DNA of 64,000 nt from Methylobacteriaceae bacterium (GTDB lineage: Bacteria > Pseudomonadota > Alphaproteobacteria > Rhizobiales > Beijerinckiaceae). The notes under the pieces are model-generated. The model worked only from the letters and a program-made list of their open reading frames with translations. It was not told the DNA's origin and did not search any database. Position numbers and translations under genes: made by a program. Below, piece by piece: positions 17,883 to 26,523 of this stretch. Position 1 is the first letter of the stretch, and every line of letters starts with the position of its first letter. The stretch is from the NCBI GenBank assembly GCA_020638195.1, contig JACKJC010000005.1:1-64000 (forward strand), written 5' to 3'.

Positions 17883-19390
17883 CTGTAGAGCCAGGTCTCG
17901 CTCACGGGTTTGCCGTCCGCCTGCAGGACGAGACGGATTTCGGACTGGGTTTCCGCGCCGGGATCGAGTTCGAAGACGACGCGATAGGTCTTGCGATCAC
18001 GATACAAATATGTCCGCACCGAGGCGATCGAACCCGGTCCCGCGGTCAGCGCCGGCTTTATGTCGCGCAGACCCTGGGGGTCGGCGAGAGCGTCGCCGGA
18101 AAAAGCGACGATGAACCGCCGTCTCTTGGCGCCGCCGCGCCCGCCGCGCGATTCCGTCACACGCAGCAGGGGAGGTTGCGACGGCGGATCCCAACACCAG
18201 AACTGACGATAGGCCCAGGAGGTTTCAACCCCCGCCGTCAAGCCGCCCTTGGGCCGCCAATAGGCGATGCAATTGCTGTTCGTGTCCGATTCCGCGGGGA
18301 TTTCGGTCAGGTTGACGACGCCGGCGCCGAATTCGCTCAACGGCTCGATCCACAAAGAGGGCCGCGTCTCCCACTTCTGCTCGTCGTCCTCGTAGGCCTC
18401 GGGATCGCGATTGCGCACGAGAAAGCCGAAGCCTTTGGGCTTGTCGTCGACGAAGGAGGAAATCTGCAGCGTCTGCCGGTTGGTGACCGGCCGCCAGATC
18501 CACTCGTCCTTGCCCGTGTTCATCTGCAGGCCATTGACGTCGGCGATCGTCGGCCGCACGTCGTCTGGCCTGCGTCGGTCCAGCGGCGAGGATATGCTGG
18601 TGGCGCTCATCGAGGCTATTCCGACATTCTCGACGCTCGCGCGCGGCGCGAGCGTGAATTCAGTGTCGATGATAACGGCTTCGCCCGGTCGGATCGTGAA
18701 GCGATAGGCGCCGGCGACGCTTTCGGAATCGAGCAGCGCGTGCACGACCAGGGCATTGCTGGCCAGCGTCGGCTTTTCGATCCAGACCGCCTTGAACTGC
18801 GGAAACTCCTCGCCGCGCGGGTCGGCGGTCTTCAGCGACAGGCCGCGCGCCTGCACGCCATAGGCCTGACCGGGCGCATGCGCCTTGAAGAAGCTGGCGC
18901 CCTGGAAAATGGCGACCTCCGCGAGCTTGCCCTCGCGCGGAACCAGCACGCGAAAGCCCGAAAACCCCATATCCGGCACGTTCTGGGGCGGCTTGACCGA
19001 TCCGAACTCGAAATCGGCCGCATTGTACGCGAGCCGGCGCGACAGGCCGCTCTCGACGAGATGGATGACCATGTGGGAATTGAAGATGAACCCACGATGA
19101 AGCGGCTCGATCACGAAGCCGACCTTGTCGTCGGCCCAGATCAGTTTCTCTCTGCGGTAGCGCAGGCCAACGTACTGGTCGTAATTGAGATTGCCGAGGC
19201 CCTCCGGCATATCGGTAGGCGACGACTTGAACGGCGACTTGGCGAAGCTGCGCGCAAGGTCCAGCACCATGTTCTGCTGAAACGGCGTGGGTTGTTCGGG
19301 CTGCGCCTGCATCTGCGCGAAAGCGGAAGACGAAAGAAGCAAACTCGCCCCGCTCGCTACGCCCTTCAGCACGTCTCGACGCACGATCAT
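17870..19390 (-). CDS. opgG: Periplasmic glucan biosynthesis protein OpgG/OpgD family
   Basis: The 506-residue protein has the MdoG pattern (PFQQNMVLDLARSFAKSPF, YDQYVGLRYRREKLIW, RGFIFNSHMVIHLVE, WIWRPVTNRQTLQISSF, RDPEAYEDDEQKWE). The N-terminus MIVRRDVLKGVASGA carries a twin-arginine, suggesting Tat export as for OpgD, whereas E. coli OpgG is Sec-dependent. The gene position with opgH fits OpgG. I start at the ATG at 19390; the frame is open upstream but without a ribosome site. It acts in the periplasm in shaping the linear glucan made by OpgH. Confidence 0.9.
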   Translation of the reverse strand: MIVRRDVLKGVASGASLLLSSSAFAQMQAQPEQPTPFQQNMVLDLARSFAKSPFKSSPTDMPEGLGNLNYDQYVGLRYRREKLIWADDKVGFVIEPLHRGFIFNSHMVIHLVESGLSRRLAYNAADFEFGSVKPPQNVPDMGFSGFRVLVPREGKLAEVAIFQGASFFKAHAPGQAYGVQARGLSLKTADPRGEEFPQFKAVWIEKPTLASNALVVHALLDSESVAGAYRFTIRPGEAVIIDTEFTLAPRASVENVGIASMSATSISSPLDRRRPDDVRPTIADVNGLQMNTGKDEWIWRPVTNRQTLQISSFVDDKPKGFGFLVRNRDPEAYEDDEQKWETRPSLWIEPLSEFGAGVVNLTEIPAESDTNSNCIAYWRPKGGLTAGVETSWAYRQFWCWDPPSQPPLLRVTESRGGRGGAKRRRFIVAFSGDALADPQGLRDIKPALTAGPGSIASVRTYLYRDRKTYRVVFELDPGAETQSEIRLVLQADGKPVSETWLYRWTP

Positions 19391-19568
19391 GGACAAACTG
19401 ACTTTCCGAATGACGCAGACGTGACCATTGCGCGAACGTGGTTTAACAGGGGCTGCCTGCGGATCGGCCGCGACCGCGATCCTTCCGCGCTCATGTGCCT
19501 CGTGTTTATACTGTTCAAAGCTTTTGGCAACGGCGTCCGCCGTCTGCGCGCCCCTCCCGGAGATTGAA

Positions 19569-20915
19569 ATGTCGTGTGCCCGCCGCTGCATCGCTGTCGT
19601 TTTGGCCGCAGGCGAGGGCACGCGGATGCGTTCGGCGAGGCCGAAGGTGCTGCATCAGGTCGCAGGCCGCGCCATGGTCGCGCATGTCGTCGCCGCCGTT
19701 CAGGCCGCCGGCGCCGACGCCATCGCGCTGGTCGTCGGGCCTGGGCGGGACGATGTGGCCGCTGTTGCACGTGAGCTCGCGCCATCTGCCGAAGTGTTCG
19801 TGCAGACCGATCGCCTCGGCACCGCTCACGCCGTGCTCGCCGCACGTGCGGCGATCGAGCGCGGCTACGACGATGTCCTGATCGCCTTCGCCGATACGCC
19901 GTTGATCCGGTCCGAGACCTTCGCGGGCCTGCGCGCCGCCATCGCGGATGGCGCGGCGGTGGCGGCCTTGGGCTTCGAGGCCGCCGATCCGCACGGCTAC
20001 GGCCGGCTCCTCGCCGGCGCCGGCGGCGAGCTCGTGGCGATCCGCGAGCACAAGGACGCCAGCGAGGCCGAGCGCGCCACGACGCTCTGCAACGCCGGCC
20101 TGATGGCGCTCGACGGCGCGCGTGCGCTCGAATTGCTCGACGCGGTCGGCAATCAGAACGCCCAGAAGGAATATTACCTGACCGACGTCGTCGCCGGCGC
20201 CCGCGAGCGTGGTCTCAAGGCCGTGCATCGCACCGCCCCCGAGGACGAGGTGCAGGGCGTCAACGACCGCGTCCAGCTCGCCGCCGTCGAAGCCGTGGCG
20301 CAGCGCCGGCTCAGGGAAGCCGCGATGCGCGCGGGCGCGACGCTGGTCGCGCCGGACACGGTTCATTTCAGCGCGGACACGAAGCTCGGCCGCGACGTGA
20401 CGGTCGAGCCCAATGTCGTCTTCGGGCCGGGCGTCGAGATCGCCGACAATGTAACCATCCGCGCCTTTTCGCATCTCGAGGGCGCGCGGGTCGACAGCGG
20501 CGCGACCATCGGCCCCTTCGCGCGCCTGCGCCCCGGCGCAAAACTCGAGGCCGACGCGCACATTGGCAATTTCGTGGAGATCAAGGCTTCGACGATCGGC
20601 AAGGGCGCCAAGGTCAACCATCTCGCCTATATCGGCGACGCCTCGGTCGGCGCGAAGTCGAATATCGGCGCGGGCGTGATCACCTGCAATTACGACGGCT
20701 TCGGCAAATATCGCACCGAGATCGGGGAGGCCGCCTTCGTCGGCACCAATTCCTCGCTGGTCGCGCCGGTCCGGATCGGCGCTGGCGCCTATATCGGCTC
20801 CGGCTCGGTCATCACCGACGACGTCGAGGCCGACGCGCTGGCGCTGGGGCGCGGCCGGCAGGTCCAGAAGGCCGGCTGGGCGGCCGAATTCAGGGCCTCG
20901 AAGAAGAAGGCTTGA
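19569..20915 (+). CDS. glmU: Bifunctional GlcN-1-P acetyltransferase / GlcNAc-1-P uridyltransferase
   Basis: This 448-residue enzyme makes UDP-GlcNAc for peptidoglycan and lipid A. The N-terminal pyrophosphorylase domain has VVLAAGEGTRM and RPKVLHQVAG. The C-terminal left-handed beta-helix has hexapeptide repeats (VTVEPNVVFGPGVEI, GPFARLRPGA) and the acetyltransferase residues around FVEIKAST, CNYDG and FVGTNSSLVAP. A GGAG precedes the ATG at 19569. It is divergent from opgG, with 178 bases between. glmS follows on the same strand after a small convergent gene. No frame problems are seen. Confidence 0.97.
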   Translation: MSCARRCIAVVLAAGEGTRMRSARPKVLHQVAGRAMVAHVVAAVQAAGADAIALVVGPGRDDVAAVARELAPSAEVFVQTDRLGTAHAVLAARAAIERGYDDVLIAFADTPLIRSETFAGLRAAIADGAAVAALGFEAADPHGYGRLLAGAGGELVAIREHKDASEAERATTLCNAGLMALDGARALELLDAVGNQNAQKEYYLTDVVAGARERGLKAVHRTAPEDEVQGVNDRVQLAAVEAVAQRRLREAAMRAGATLVAPDTVHFSADTKLGRDVTVEPNVVFGPGVEIADNVTIRAFSHLEGARVDSGATIGPFARLRPGAKLEADAHIGNFVEIKASTIGKGAKVNHLAYIGDASVGAKSNIGAGVITCNYDGFGKYRTEIGEAAFVGTNSSLVAPVRIGAGAYIGSGSVITDDVEADALALGRGRQVQKAGWAAEFRASKKKA

Positions 20916-20918
20916 GCC

Positions 20919-21164
20919 TCACGGCGTGCAAGGCACCTTGGGGTAACGCACGCCATTCTCGTCCTGCGTCTCCTGCCATTCGCCCTTGGAGCGGGCCATG
21001 GCGTACATGTCCTCGCAGATCGCGGCATGGCCGGAGCCGGCGCGCTTCATGCAGATGTTGAATATGCTGCGGCAGGACGGCTTTTTCTTCTCCTGAGCCT
21101 GCGCAACGCCGCTCGCCGCGAAAATTGCCAGGGCGAGAATGATCAGGCGTGACGCAGTCATCAT
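20919..21164 (-). CDS. Small exported cysteine-containing protein, function unknown
   Basis: This 81-residue protein has a Sec signal peptide (MMTASRLIILALAIFAASGV-AQAQ). A short mature part has four cysteines (CRSIFNICMKR, ICEDMY, VPCTP) that could form two disulfides in the periplasm. The two ATGs at 21164 and 21161 are both possible; a GGGGTGCTCC-like lead gives no strong ribosome site. It sits tail-to-tail with glmU, three bases apart. I do not recognise a named family. Confidence 0.7.
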   Translation of the reverse strand: MMTASRLIILALAIFAASGVAQAQEKKKPSCRSIFNICMKRAGSGHAAICEDMYAMARSKGEWQETQDENGVRYPKVPCTP

Positions 21165-21376
21165 GGGGTGCTCCGAAATATCCGGCGCCGGAGCCGATTC
21201 CCGGCGCAGGCCTCGCAAAGGCCATAAACCTTGGCCCAAAAGATGGCAGGGTTTCCGGAGCGCTGTTTACGCTGGCCGACGATAGCCGATGCCTGCGCGT
21301 CATTTGCGCTTGCGTCGACGCAAGCGGCCTTCTAGCTCTGGAATGGCCGGACAATACGGAAAGAGACGGCTGGGAC

Positions 21377-23203
21377 ATGTGCGGAATAGTCGGAATTCTC
21401 GGCGTCGAACCCGTTGCCGGCGACATTGTCGAGGCGCTGCGCCGCCTCGAATATCGCGGCTATGATTCGGCCGGCGTCGCCACGCTGGAAAACGGCCATC
21501 TGACCCGGCGTCGCGCCGAGGGCAAACTGCGCAACCTCGGCGAACGCCTCGTGCGCGAGCCGCTCGGCGGCCACAGCGGCATCGGCCATACCCGCTGGGC
21601 GACGCACGGGCGCCCGAACGAGACCAACGCGCATCCTCACGCCAATGACCGCGTCGCGGTCGTCCACAACGGCATCATCGAGAATTTCCGCGAGTTGCGC
21701 GACGGATTGCGCGCCAAGGGGCACAGGTTCGACACCGAGACCGACACGGAAGTCATCGCCCATCTCGTCGCCGAGGAGATGAAGGGCCGCAATTCGGCGG
21801 TGGAGGCCGTCGCCGCCGCCCTGCCGAAACTGCGTGGCGCCTTCGCGCTCGCCTTTCTGTTCGAGGGAGAGACCGATCTGTTGATCGGCGCCCGGCGCGG
21901 CTCGCCGCTGGCCGTCGGCTGGGGCGAGGGGCAGATGTATCTCGGCTCCGATGCGCTGGCGCTCGCGCCCTTCACGCAGGACATCACCTATCTCGACGAA
22001 GGCGACTGGGTCGTCCTTCATCGCAGCGGCGCCGAATTTCATGACGCCTCCGGCGCAATTGTCGAACGCGCGCGTATTCGCACACAGGCTTCCGCCTTTC
22101 TCGTCGACAAGGGCGAGCACCGCCATTTCATGGCGAAGGAAATTCACGAGCAGCCCGAGGTCGTCGGCCGCACGCTCGCCCATTACCTCGACATGTCCGG
22201 CGGCAAGGTCGCGTTGCCCTTCGAATTGCCGTTCGACGCCAAGGCGCTGAACCGTGTGACGCTGACGGCCTGCGGCACCGCCTACTATGCGGGGCTGATC
22301 GCGCGTTACTGGTTCGAGCGTTTCGCGCGCCTGCCCGTCGATATCGATGTCGCCTCCGAATTCCGCTATCGCGAAGCGCCGATGCAGGGCGACGGGCTCG
22401 CCATCGTCATCTCGCAATCCGGCGAGACGGCGGACACGCTGGCCTCGCTGCGCTATGCCAAGGGCGAACGCCAGCACATTCTTTCGGTCGTCAACGTGCC
22501 GACCTCGACCATCGCGCGCGAAAGCGAACTGGTCGCGCCGACGCTGGCGGGTCCCGAAATCGGCGTCGCCTCCACCAAGGCTTTCACCTGTCAATTGTCG
22601 GTGCTCGCGTGCCTCGCCATCGCGCTCGGGCGCGCGCGCGGCGTGCTGGGCGCCGAGGACGAGGCGCGCCTGGTCAACGAATTGATCGCCGTGCCGGGCC
22701 TCATCGCGGATGCGCTGAAGCAGGAAGGCGAGATCGAAAAGATCGCGCACGGGCTCGCCAATGCGAAGAGCGCTCTCTACCTCGGGCGCGGCGGCTCGTT
22801 CCCGCTGGCGCTCGAAGGCGCGCTGAAGCTCAAGGAGATTTCCTACATCCACGCCGAGGGCTACGCGGCCGGCGAACTGAAACACGGCCCGATCGCGCTG
22901 ATCGACGAGGACATGCCCGTCATCGTCATCGCGCCCAAGGATCCCTGGCTCGAAAAGACGGTGTCCAACGTGCAGGAAGTCGCCGCGCGCGGCGGTCGCA
23001 TCATTCTGATCGGCGACGAGGAAGCGCGAAACGAACTGGCGACGGACCTCGACGGCGCCGCGCTGCTCAAGCCCATGGCCTCGGACTTTTCGGCGATCGT
23101 CTACGCGATCCCCGTGCAATTGCTCGCCTATCACGCCGCCGTCTTCATGGGCAAAGACGTCGATCAGCCGCGCAACCTCGCGAAAAGCGTCACGGTCGAG
23201 TGA
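21377..23203 (+). CDS. glmS: Glutamine-fructose-6-phosphate aminotransferase (isomerising)
   Basis: This 608-residue enzyme converts fructose-6-phosphate and glutamine to glucosamine-6-phosphate, the entry to UDP-GlcNAc. The start is set by the required N-terminal cysteine nucleophile: MCGIVGILGVEPV. The glutaminase motifs GHTRWATHG and NGIIENF are followed by two SIS domains (TACGTAYYAG, ISQSGETADTL, GPEIGVASTKAFT). It ends in the family-typical NLAKSVTVE. No glmS ribozyme is expected in Proteobacteria and none is seen in the 212-base leader. The stop lies inside a palindrome that is repeated just downstream. Confidence 0.97.
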   Translation: MCGIVGILGVEPVAGDIVEALRRLEYRGYDSAGVATLENGHLTRRRAEGKLRNLGERLVREPLGGHSGIGHTRWATHGRPNETNAHPHANDRVAVVHNGIIENFRELRDGLRAKGHRFDTETDTEVIAHLVAEEMKGRNSAVEAVAAALPKLRGAFALAFLFEGETDLLIGARRGSPLAVGWGEGQMYLGSDALALAPFTQDITYLDEGDWVVLHRSGAEFHDASGAIVERARIRTQASAFLVDKGEHRHFMAKEIHEQPEVVGRTLAHYLDMSGGKVALPFELPFDAKALNRVTLTACGTAYYAGLIARYWFERFARLPVDIDVASEFRYREAPMQGDGLAIVISQSGETADTLASLRYAKGERQHILSVVNVPTSTIARESELVAPTLAGPEIGVASTKAFTCQLSVLACLAIALGRARGVLGAEDEARLVNELIAVPGLIADALKQEGEIEKIAHGLANAKSALYLGRGGSFPLALEGALKLKEISYIHAEGYAAGELKHGPIALIDEDMPVIVIAPKDPWLEKTVSNVQEVAARGGRIILIGDEEARNELATDLDGAALLKPMASDFSAIVYAIPVQLLAYHAAVFMGKDVDQPRNLAKSVTVE

Positions 23204-23240
23204 CGCGTTGCAAGAAGAGCGCGTCACGGTCGAGTGACGC
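23187..23240. repeat. Duplicated palindrome at the glmS 3' end
   Basis: The same 20-base palindrome, with arms GCGTCAC and GTGACGC around GGTCGA, occurs at 23187-23206 and at 23221-23240, 14 bases apart. The first copy encodes the end of GlmS including its stop. The second lies just before the end of the convergent oxidase subunit gene. It may act as a bidirectional stem-loop terminator, though no T-run follows. Confidence 0.75.
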
Positions 23241-23243
23241 GCG

Positions 23244-23393
23244 TCAGCCGAAGAAGATCGCGAGCATGATCAGCGTGAACGCAATGAGCGCGACCACGCT
23301 CCACAGCACATGCAGAAATCCGTGATAATTGTCGAGATGAACGCCGTATTCGTACTCGCTCGTGCTCTCGGGCGAATGATCGATCATCGCCAT
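23244..23393 (-). CDS. aa3-type cytochrome c oxidase subunit IV-like small membrane protein
   Basis: This 49-residue protein has a short soluble start containing YHGFLHVL and one C-terminal membrane helix (WSVVALIAFTLIMLAIFF). This matches the small subunit IV family of alphaproteobacterial aa3 oxidases (the YHGF motif before a single helix). A GGGAGG is placed about ten bases before the ATG at 23393. It is not next to other oxidase genes here. Such subunits are often separated. Confidence 0.75.
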   Translation of the reverse strand: MAMIDHSPESTSEYEYGVHLDNYHGFLHVLWSVVALIAFTLIMLAIFFG

Positions 23394-23455
23394 GGCGGGC
23401 CTCCCGCCTCCCAGCATCACGTGAGATAGGGCGCTCGAGCGCCCCGGCCAGCCGT

Positions 23456-24421
23456 TCAGGCGGCGAGTCGCGCGCGTTGGGCGAGCCAGCCTTCCGCGGC
23501 TCCCCGGCCGGCGTCGCGCAGACGCGTGAGAAAGCGCCAGTCGAGATCGGCGGCGCTGCGGCTCGCGAGATCGGCGATTTCGTCCTCCGCTGCGAGTCGG
23601 TCCACGCGCAATCCGCGCATTTTCGGAGTCGCGCGCAGTTTTGCGGCGAGGCGTAGCGCTTCGAGCTCCGCATTGAGCGTCGCATTGAACGATATGTGTT
23701 CGAGCCGTTTGACGATGTCGCTGCGGTTGGTCGGAATGCCCTGGCCGCGCGCCGGCGTCACCTGCACGATCAGCACGTCGAGCGCGTCGGATTCGTGGAC
23801 GAGCTGCACCAGCGGCGGGTTGGCCGAGTACCCGCCGTCCCAATAGCCCTCGCCCTCGATCTCGACCGTGCGATGGATCAGCGGCAGGCAGGCCGAAGCC
23901 AGGATCGTGTCGACGGTCAATTCCTCGTTGCGGAATATGCGCAGCGCGCCGTCCGAAACGCGCGTCGTCGCGATCAACAGACGCGGACCATCCGCTGCGC
24001 GCAAAGAGTCGAAATCGATTTCGCTCTCCAGCGCGCGACGCAGCGGGTTGAGATCGAACGGATTGAACTGGAACGGCGAAAGCGCCTGCGCGAGCGCCTC
24101 GACGCCGGGCGGAATCACGTTCAGCGGCAGGAACGACGAGGCGACGCTCATCCGTCGCCAGAAGCTCTCGAGCTTCTTCCGCGCGCCCTCGCGGCCGCCT
24201 TCCGCCATGCCGGCCGCCATCAACGCCGCATTGACCGCGCCGGCGCTCGCGCCGCTGATCGCGTCGAATTTCAGGTCCGGCGCCTCCAGCAGGCGGTCGA
24301 GCACGCCCCAGGTGAAGGCGCCGTAGGAGCCGCCGCCCTGCAGCGCCAGCGACAGATGGGGGGCGGGCGGCGTGTCGCCGCGTCCGGTCAGCACGTTGAG
24401 CGCCTGATCGAGGAGCCGCAT
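23456..24421 (-). CDS. Patatin-like phospholipase (RssA family)
   Basis: The 321-residue protein has the Ser-Asp dyad lipase pattern: oxyanion loop LALQGGGSYGAF (residues about 26-36), the G-x-S-x-G motif GASAG with Ser59, and DGGYSANPPL near residue 195 with the catalytic Asp. There is no signal peptide, so it probably acts on membrane lipids from the cytoplasm. It is intact and lies 62 bases from the oxidase subunit gene. The specific substrate is unknown. Confidence 0.9.
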   Translation of the reverse strand: MRLLDQALNVLTGRGDTPPAPHLSLALQGGGSYGAFTWGVLDRLLEAPDLKFDAISGASAGAVNAALMAAGMAEGGREGARKKLESFWRRMSVASSFLPLNVIPPGVEALAQALSPFQFNPFDLNPLRRALESEIDFDSLRAADGPRLLIATTRVSDGALRIFRNEELTVDTILASACLPLIHRTVEIEGEGYWDGGYSANPPLVQLVHESDALDVLIVQVTPARGQGIPTNRSDIVKRLEHISFNATLNAELEALRLAAKLRATPKMRGLRVDRLAAEDEIADLASRSAADLDWRFLTRLRDAGRGAAEGWLAQRARLAA

Positions 24422-24562
24422 GAACGTCCTTTCAGGTCAATTCGATAATGAAATTGTGCAATGCAACATGGCGTTTGTAGGGTGCTTTTCAAGCGAGGTC
24501 GAGCCCGATTTACGCGCAATTCACCCGCATGCCGGAAAATCCTCTGCTTTCCGGAGGCTTGT

Positions 24563-25789
24563 GTGACGTCGACCTTTCTCAGCCGCATTCGCGACGCCGA
24601 CTGGCTCGACGCCTCGCGCGCGCGCGCCTATCCGCGAATCATCGCTGGCGTCGTGTTTCTCGCGTTGCTCGGGCTCGTGCTGACCGCGCATGGCGTCGTC
24701 GACAGCCGCGGCGAGCCGATCGGGACGGATTTCTCCAATTTCTGGTCGGCCTCGAAGCTCGCGCTGATGGGCGAGCCTGCCGCAGTCTACGACATGGCGC
24801 GGCAATATGCGGTCCAGAAACAGGAATTCGGCCCGCAGACCGGATTCTATCCGTTCTTCTATCCCCCGATCTATCTGCTGATCTGCTATCCGCTCGCCGC
24901 GCTGCCCTATCTCACCGCGCTCGCCATCTGGATCGCGACGACGGCCTGGGCCTATCAGGCCGTCATCCGGCGCATCGGCGACGGCGTCGTCGGCTTCGTG
25001 CCTGTGCTCGCCTTCCCAGCGGTATTCGTGACAATCGGCCATGGCCAGAACGCGCTGCTGACAACGGCCATTCTCGGCGCCGCCGCGCTTTGTCTCGACC
25101 GGCGGCCGATTGTCGCTGGCGTTCTGCTCGGCCTCCTCGCTTTCAAACCGCATCTGGCTGTCGTCGCGCCTTTGATGCTGCTGGCCTCCGGTCGCTGGCG
25201 CGCCTTCGCCGCTTCGGCGTTCACGGCCTGTGCGCTCGCGCTGCTGTCGCTTGGCGTGTTCGGTCTCGACTCCTGGAAGGCGTTCATCGCGTCGGCGCCC
25301 GCCGCCAAGGCCGTGCTCGACGACAAGCTGATGGACGTCGAGAAATTGCAGAGCGTCTTCGGCGCCGTGCGCCTGCTCGGCGGCGGAGCGGACATGGCCT
25401 ACGTCGCGCAGATCGTGGTCGCTCTGCCGGTTCTCGGCATCCTGCTGTTCGTCGCGCGCAAATCCCTGTCGGGCGAAGCCATCGGCGCTCTGGTTGCGTC
25501 GGCCGCCGCGCTGACGAGCCCTTATTTCCTCGATTACGATCTCGCGCTGCTCGCGATCCCGCTTGCCTGGGCGACCGCGCAAGGCGTCAAGAGCGGCTTC
25601 CTGCCGTGGGAAAAATCGATCCTCGTCCTCGCCTTCACGCTGCCGGCTTTCTCGCGCGTGCTCGCCTTTGCGCTCGGCGTCCCGCTGGCGCCGCTGGCGG
25701 TCGGCCTGCTCTTCTGGATCGTCATGCGCCGCGCGACCTCGGCCTCGACGCAGCCCGGCCTCGACAGAGCAAGACCGGCTTTCGCCTAG
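24563..25789 (+). CDS. DUF2029/GT87-type membrane glycosyltransferase
   Basis: This polytopic membrane protein of 408 residues has about ten hydrophobic segments. The early extracytoplasmic motif GTDFSNFWSASKLAL (with Asp) and FYPPIYLLICYPL are typical of the GT87 alpha-mannosyltransferase-like family that uses polyprenyl-phosphate sugars. The start is GTG at 24563 with GGAGG six bases before it; the upstream open frame lacks a site. It overlaps the convergent DsbA-like gene by four bases. The sugar and acceptor are unknown. Confidence 0.8.
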   Translation: MTSTFLSRIRDADWLDASRARAYPRIIAGVVFLALLGLVLTAHGVVDSRGEPIGTDFSNFWSASKLALMGEPAAVYDMARQYAVQKQEFGPQTGFYPFFYPPIYLLICYPLAALPYLTALAIWIATTAWAYQAVIRRIGDGVVGFVPVLAFPAVFVTIGHGQNALLTTAILGAAALCLDRRPIVAGVLLGLLAFKPHLAVVAPLMLLASGRWRAFAASAFTACALALLSLGVFGLDSWKAFIASAPAAKAVLDDKLMDVEKLQSVFGAVRLLGGGADMAYVAQIVVALPVLGILLFVARKSLSGEAIGALVASAAALTSPYFLDYDLALLAIPLAWATAQGVKSGFLPWEKSILVLAFTLPAFSRVLAFALGVPLAPLAVGLLFWIVMRRATSASTQPGLDRARPAFA

Positions 25790-26448
25790 GCCCGCGCCTC
25801 GCCCGATTTCTCGAGAACCTTGGCGATCGCCCGCTTGAGCACGTCGGGCGGCTGCGCGCCGGGCAGGGCGAACTTGCCGTCGAGGATGAAAAAAGGCACG
25901 CCGGTCACGCCGATGTGCTGCGCCGAAGCGATCTCTTCGCGCACGCTCTCCTTGTCGGCTTCGCCCGCGAGCAGATCGGCGACGATTGCCGGGTCCAGTC
26001 CGCAATCGCGCGCGGCCGCGAGCAGGACCTCTCGATCGCCTATGTCCTTGCCCTCGATGAAAAAGTCGCGGAACAGGCGTTCGACGATCGCATCCTGCGC
26101 GCCGGCCGAGGCCGCCCAGCGGATCAGGCGATGCGCGTCGAGCGTGTTTGGCGAGCGTTCGATATCCTCGAAGGCGAAGGGAATGCCGGCGGTGGCGCCT
26201 GCCTCCTTCACGCGATTGTAGATTTCGTCGACACGCGCGCCGAATTTGCGCTGCAGATAAGCCTTTCGGTCGATGCCTTCCGGCGGGATGGTGGCGTCGA
26301 GCTGATAGGGCCGCCAGCGCACCTCGACGTCGAGTTCTGGCAGATCGGCGAGCGCCGCCTCGAGATTGCGCTTGCCGATGTAGCACCACGGACAGACAGC
26401 GTCGGAAACGACGTCGATGGCGATGCTGCGGCGCTGTGGTTCGGTCAT
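25786..26448 (-). CDS. DsbA-family oxidoreductase, FrnE-like
   Basis: The 220-residue thioredoxin-fold protein has the redox motif CPWC at residues 19-22 (VSDAVCPWCYIGKRNLE), a cis-proline loop GVTGVPFFIL, and the helical insert typical of the FrnE/2-hydroxychromene-2-carboxylate isomerase group. It has no signal peptide, so it is a cytoplasmic dithiol oxidoreductase or isomerase. FrnE homologues are linked to oxidative and metal stress tolerance. It is convergent with the GT87 gene. Confidence 0.9.
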   Translation of the reverse strand: MTEPQRRSIAIDVVSDAVCPWCYIGKRNLEAALADLPELDVEVRWRPYQLDATIPPEGIDRKAYLQRKFGARVDEIYNRVKEAGATAGIPFAFEDIERSPNTLDAHRLIRWAASAGAQDAIVERLFRDFFIEGKDIGDREVLLAAARDCGLDPAIVADLLAGEADKESVREEIASAQHIGVTGVPFFILDGKFALPGAQPPDVLKRAIAKVLEKSGEARA

Positions 26449-26523
26449 GATCTGCCTCGGATTCTTGCCCTCGCGGCGAACGCCGACGACACGCTCAGAG
26501 GATGTCGCGCCGCGCTGACCGTT

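Noticed and set aside
21165..21376. glmS riboswitch-ribozyme in the glmS leader
   Set aside because: No ribozyme core is visible, and this class is known from Gram-positive bacteria.
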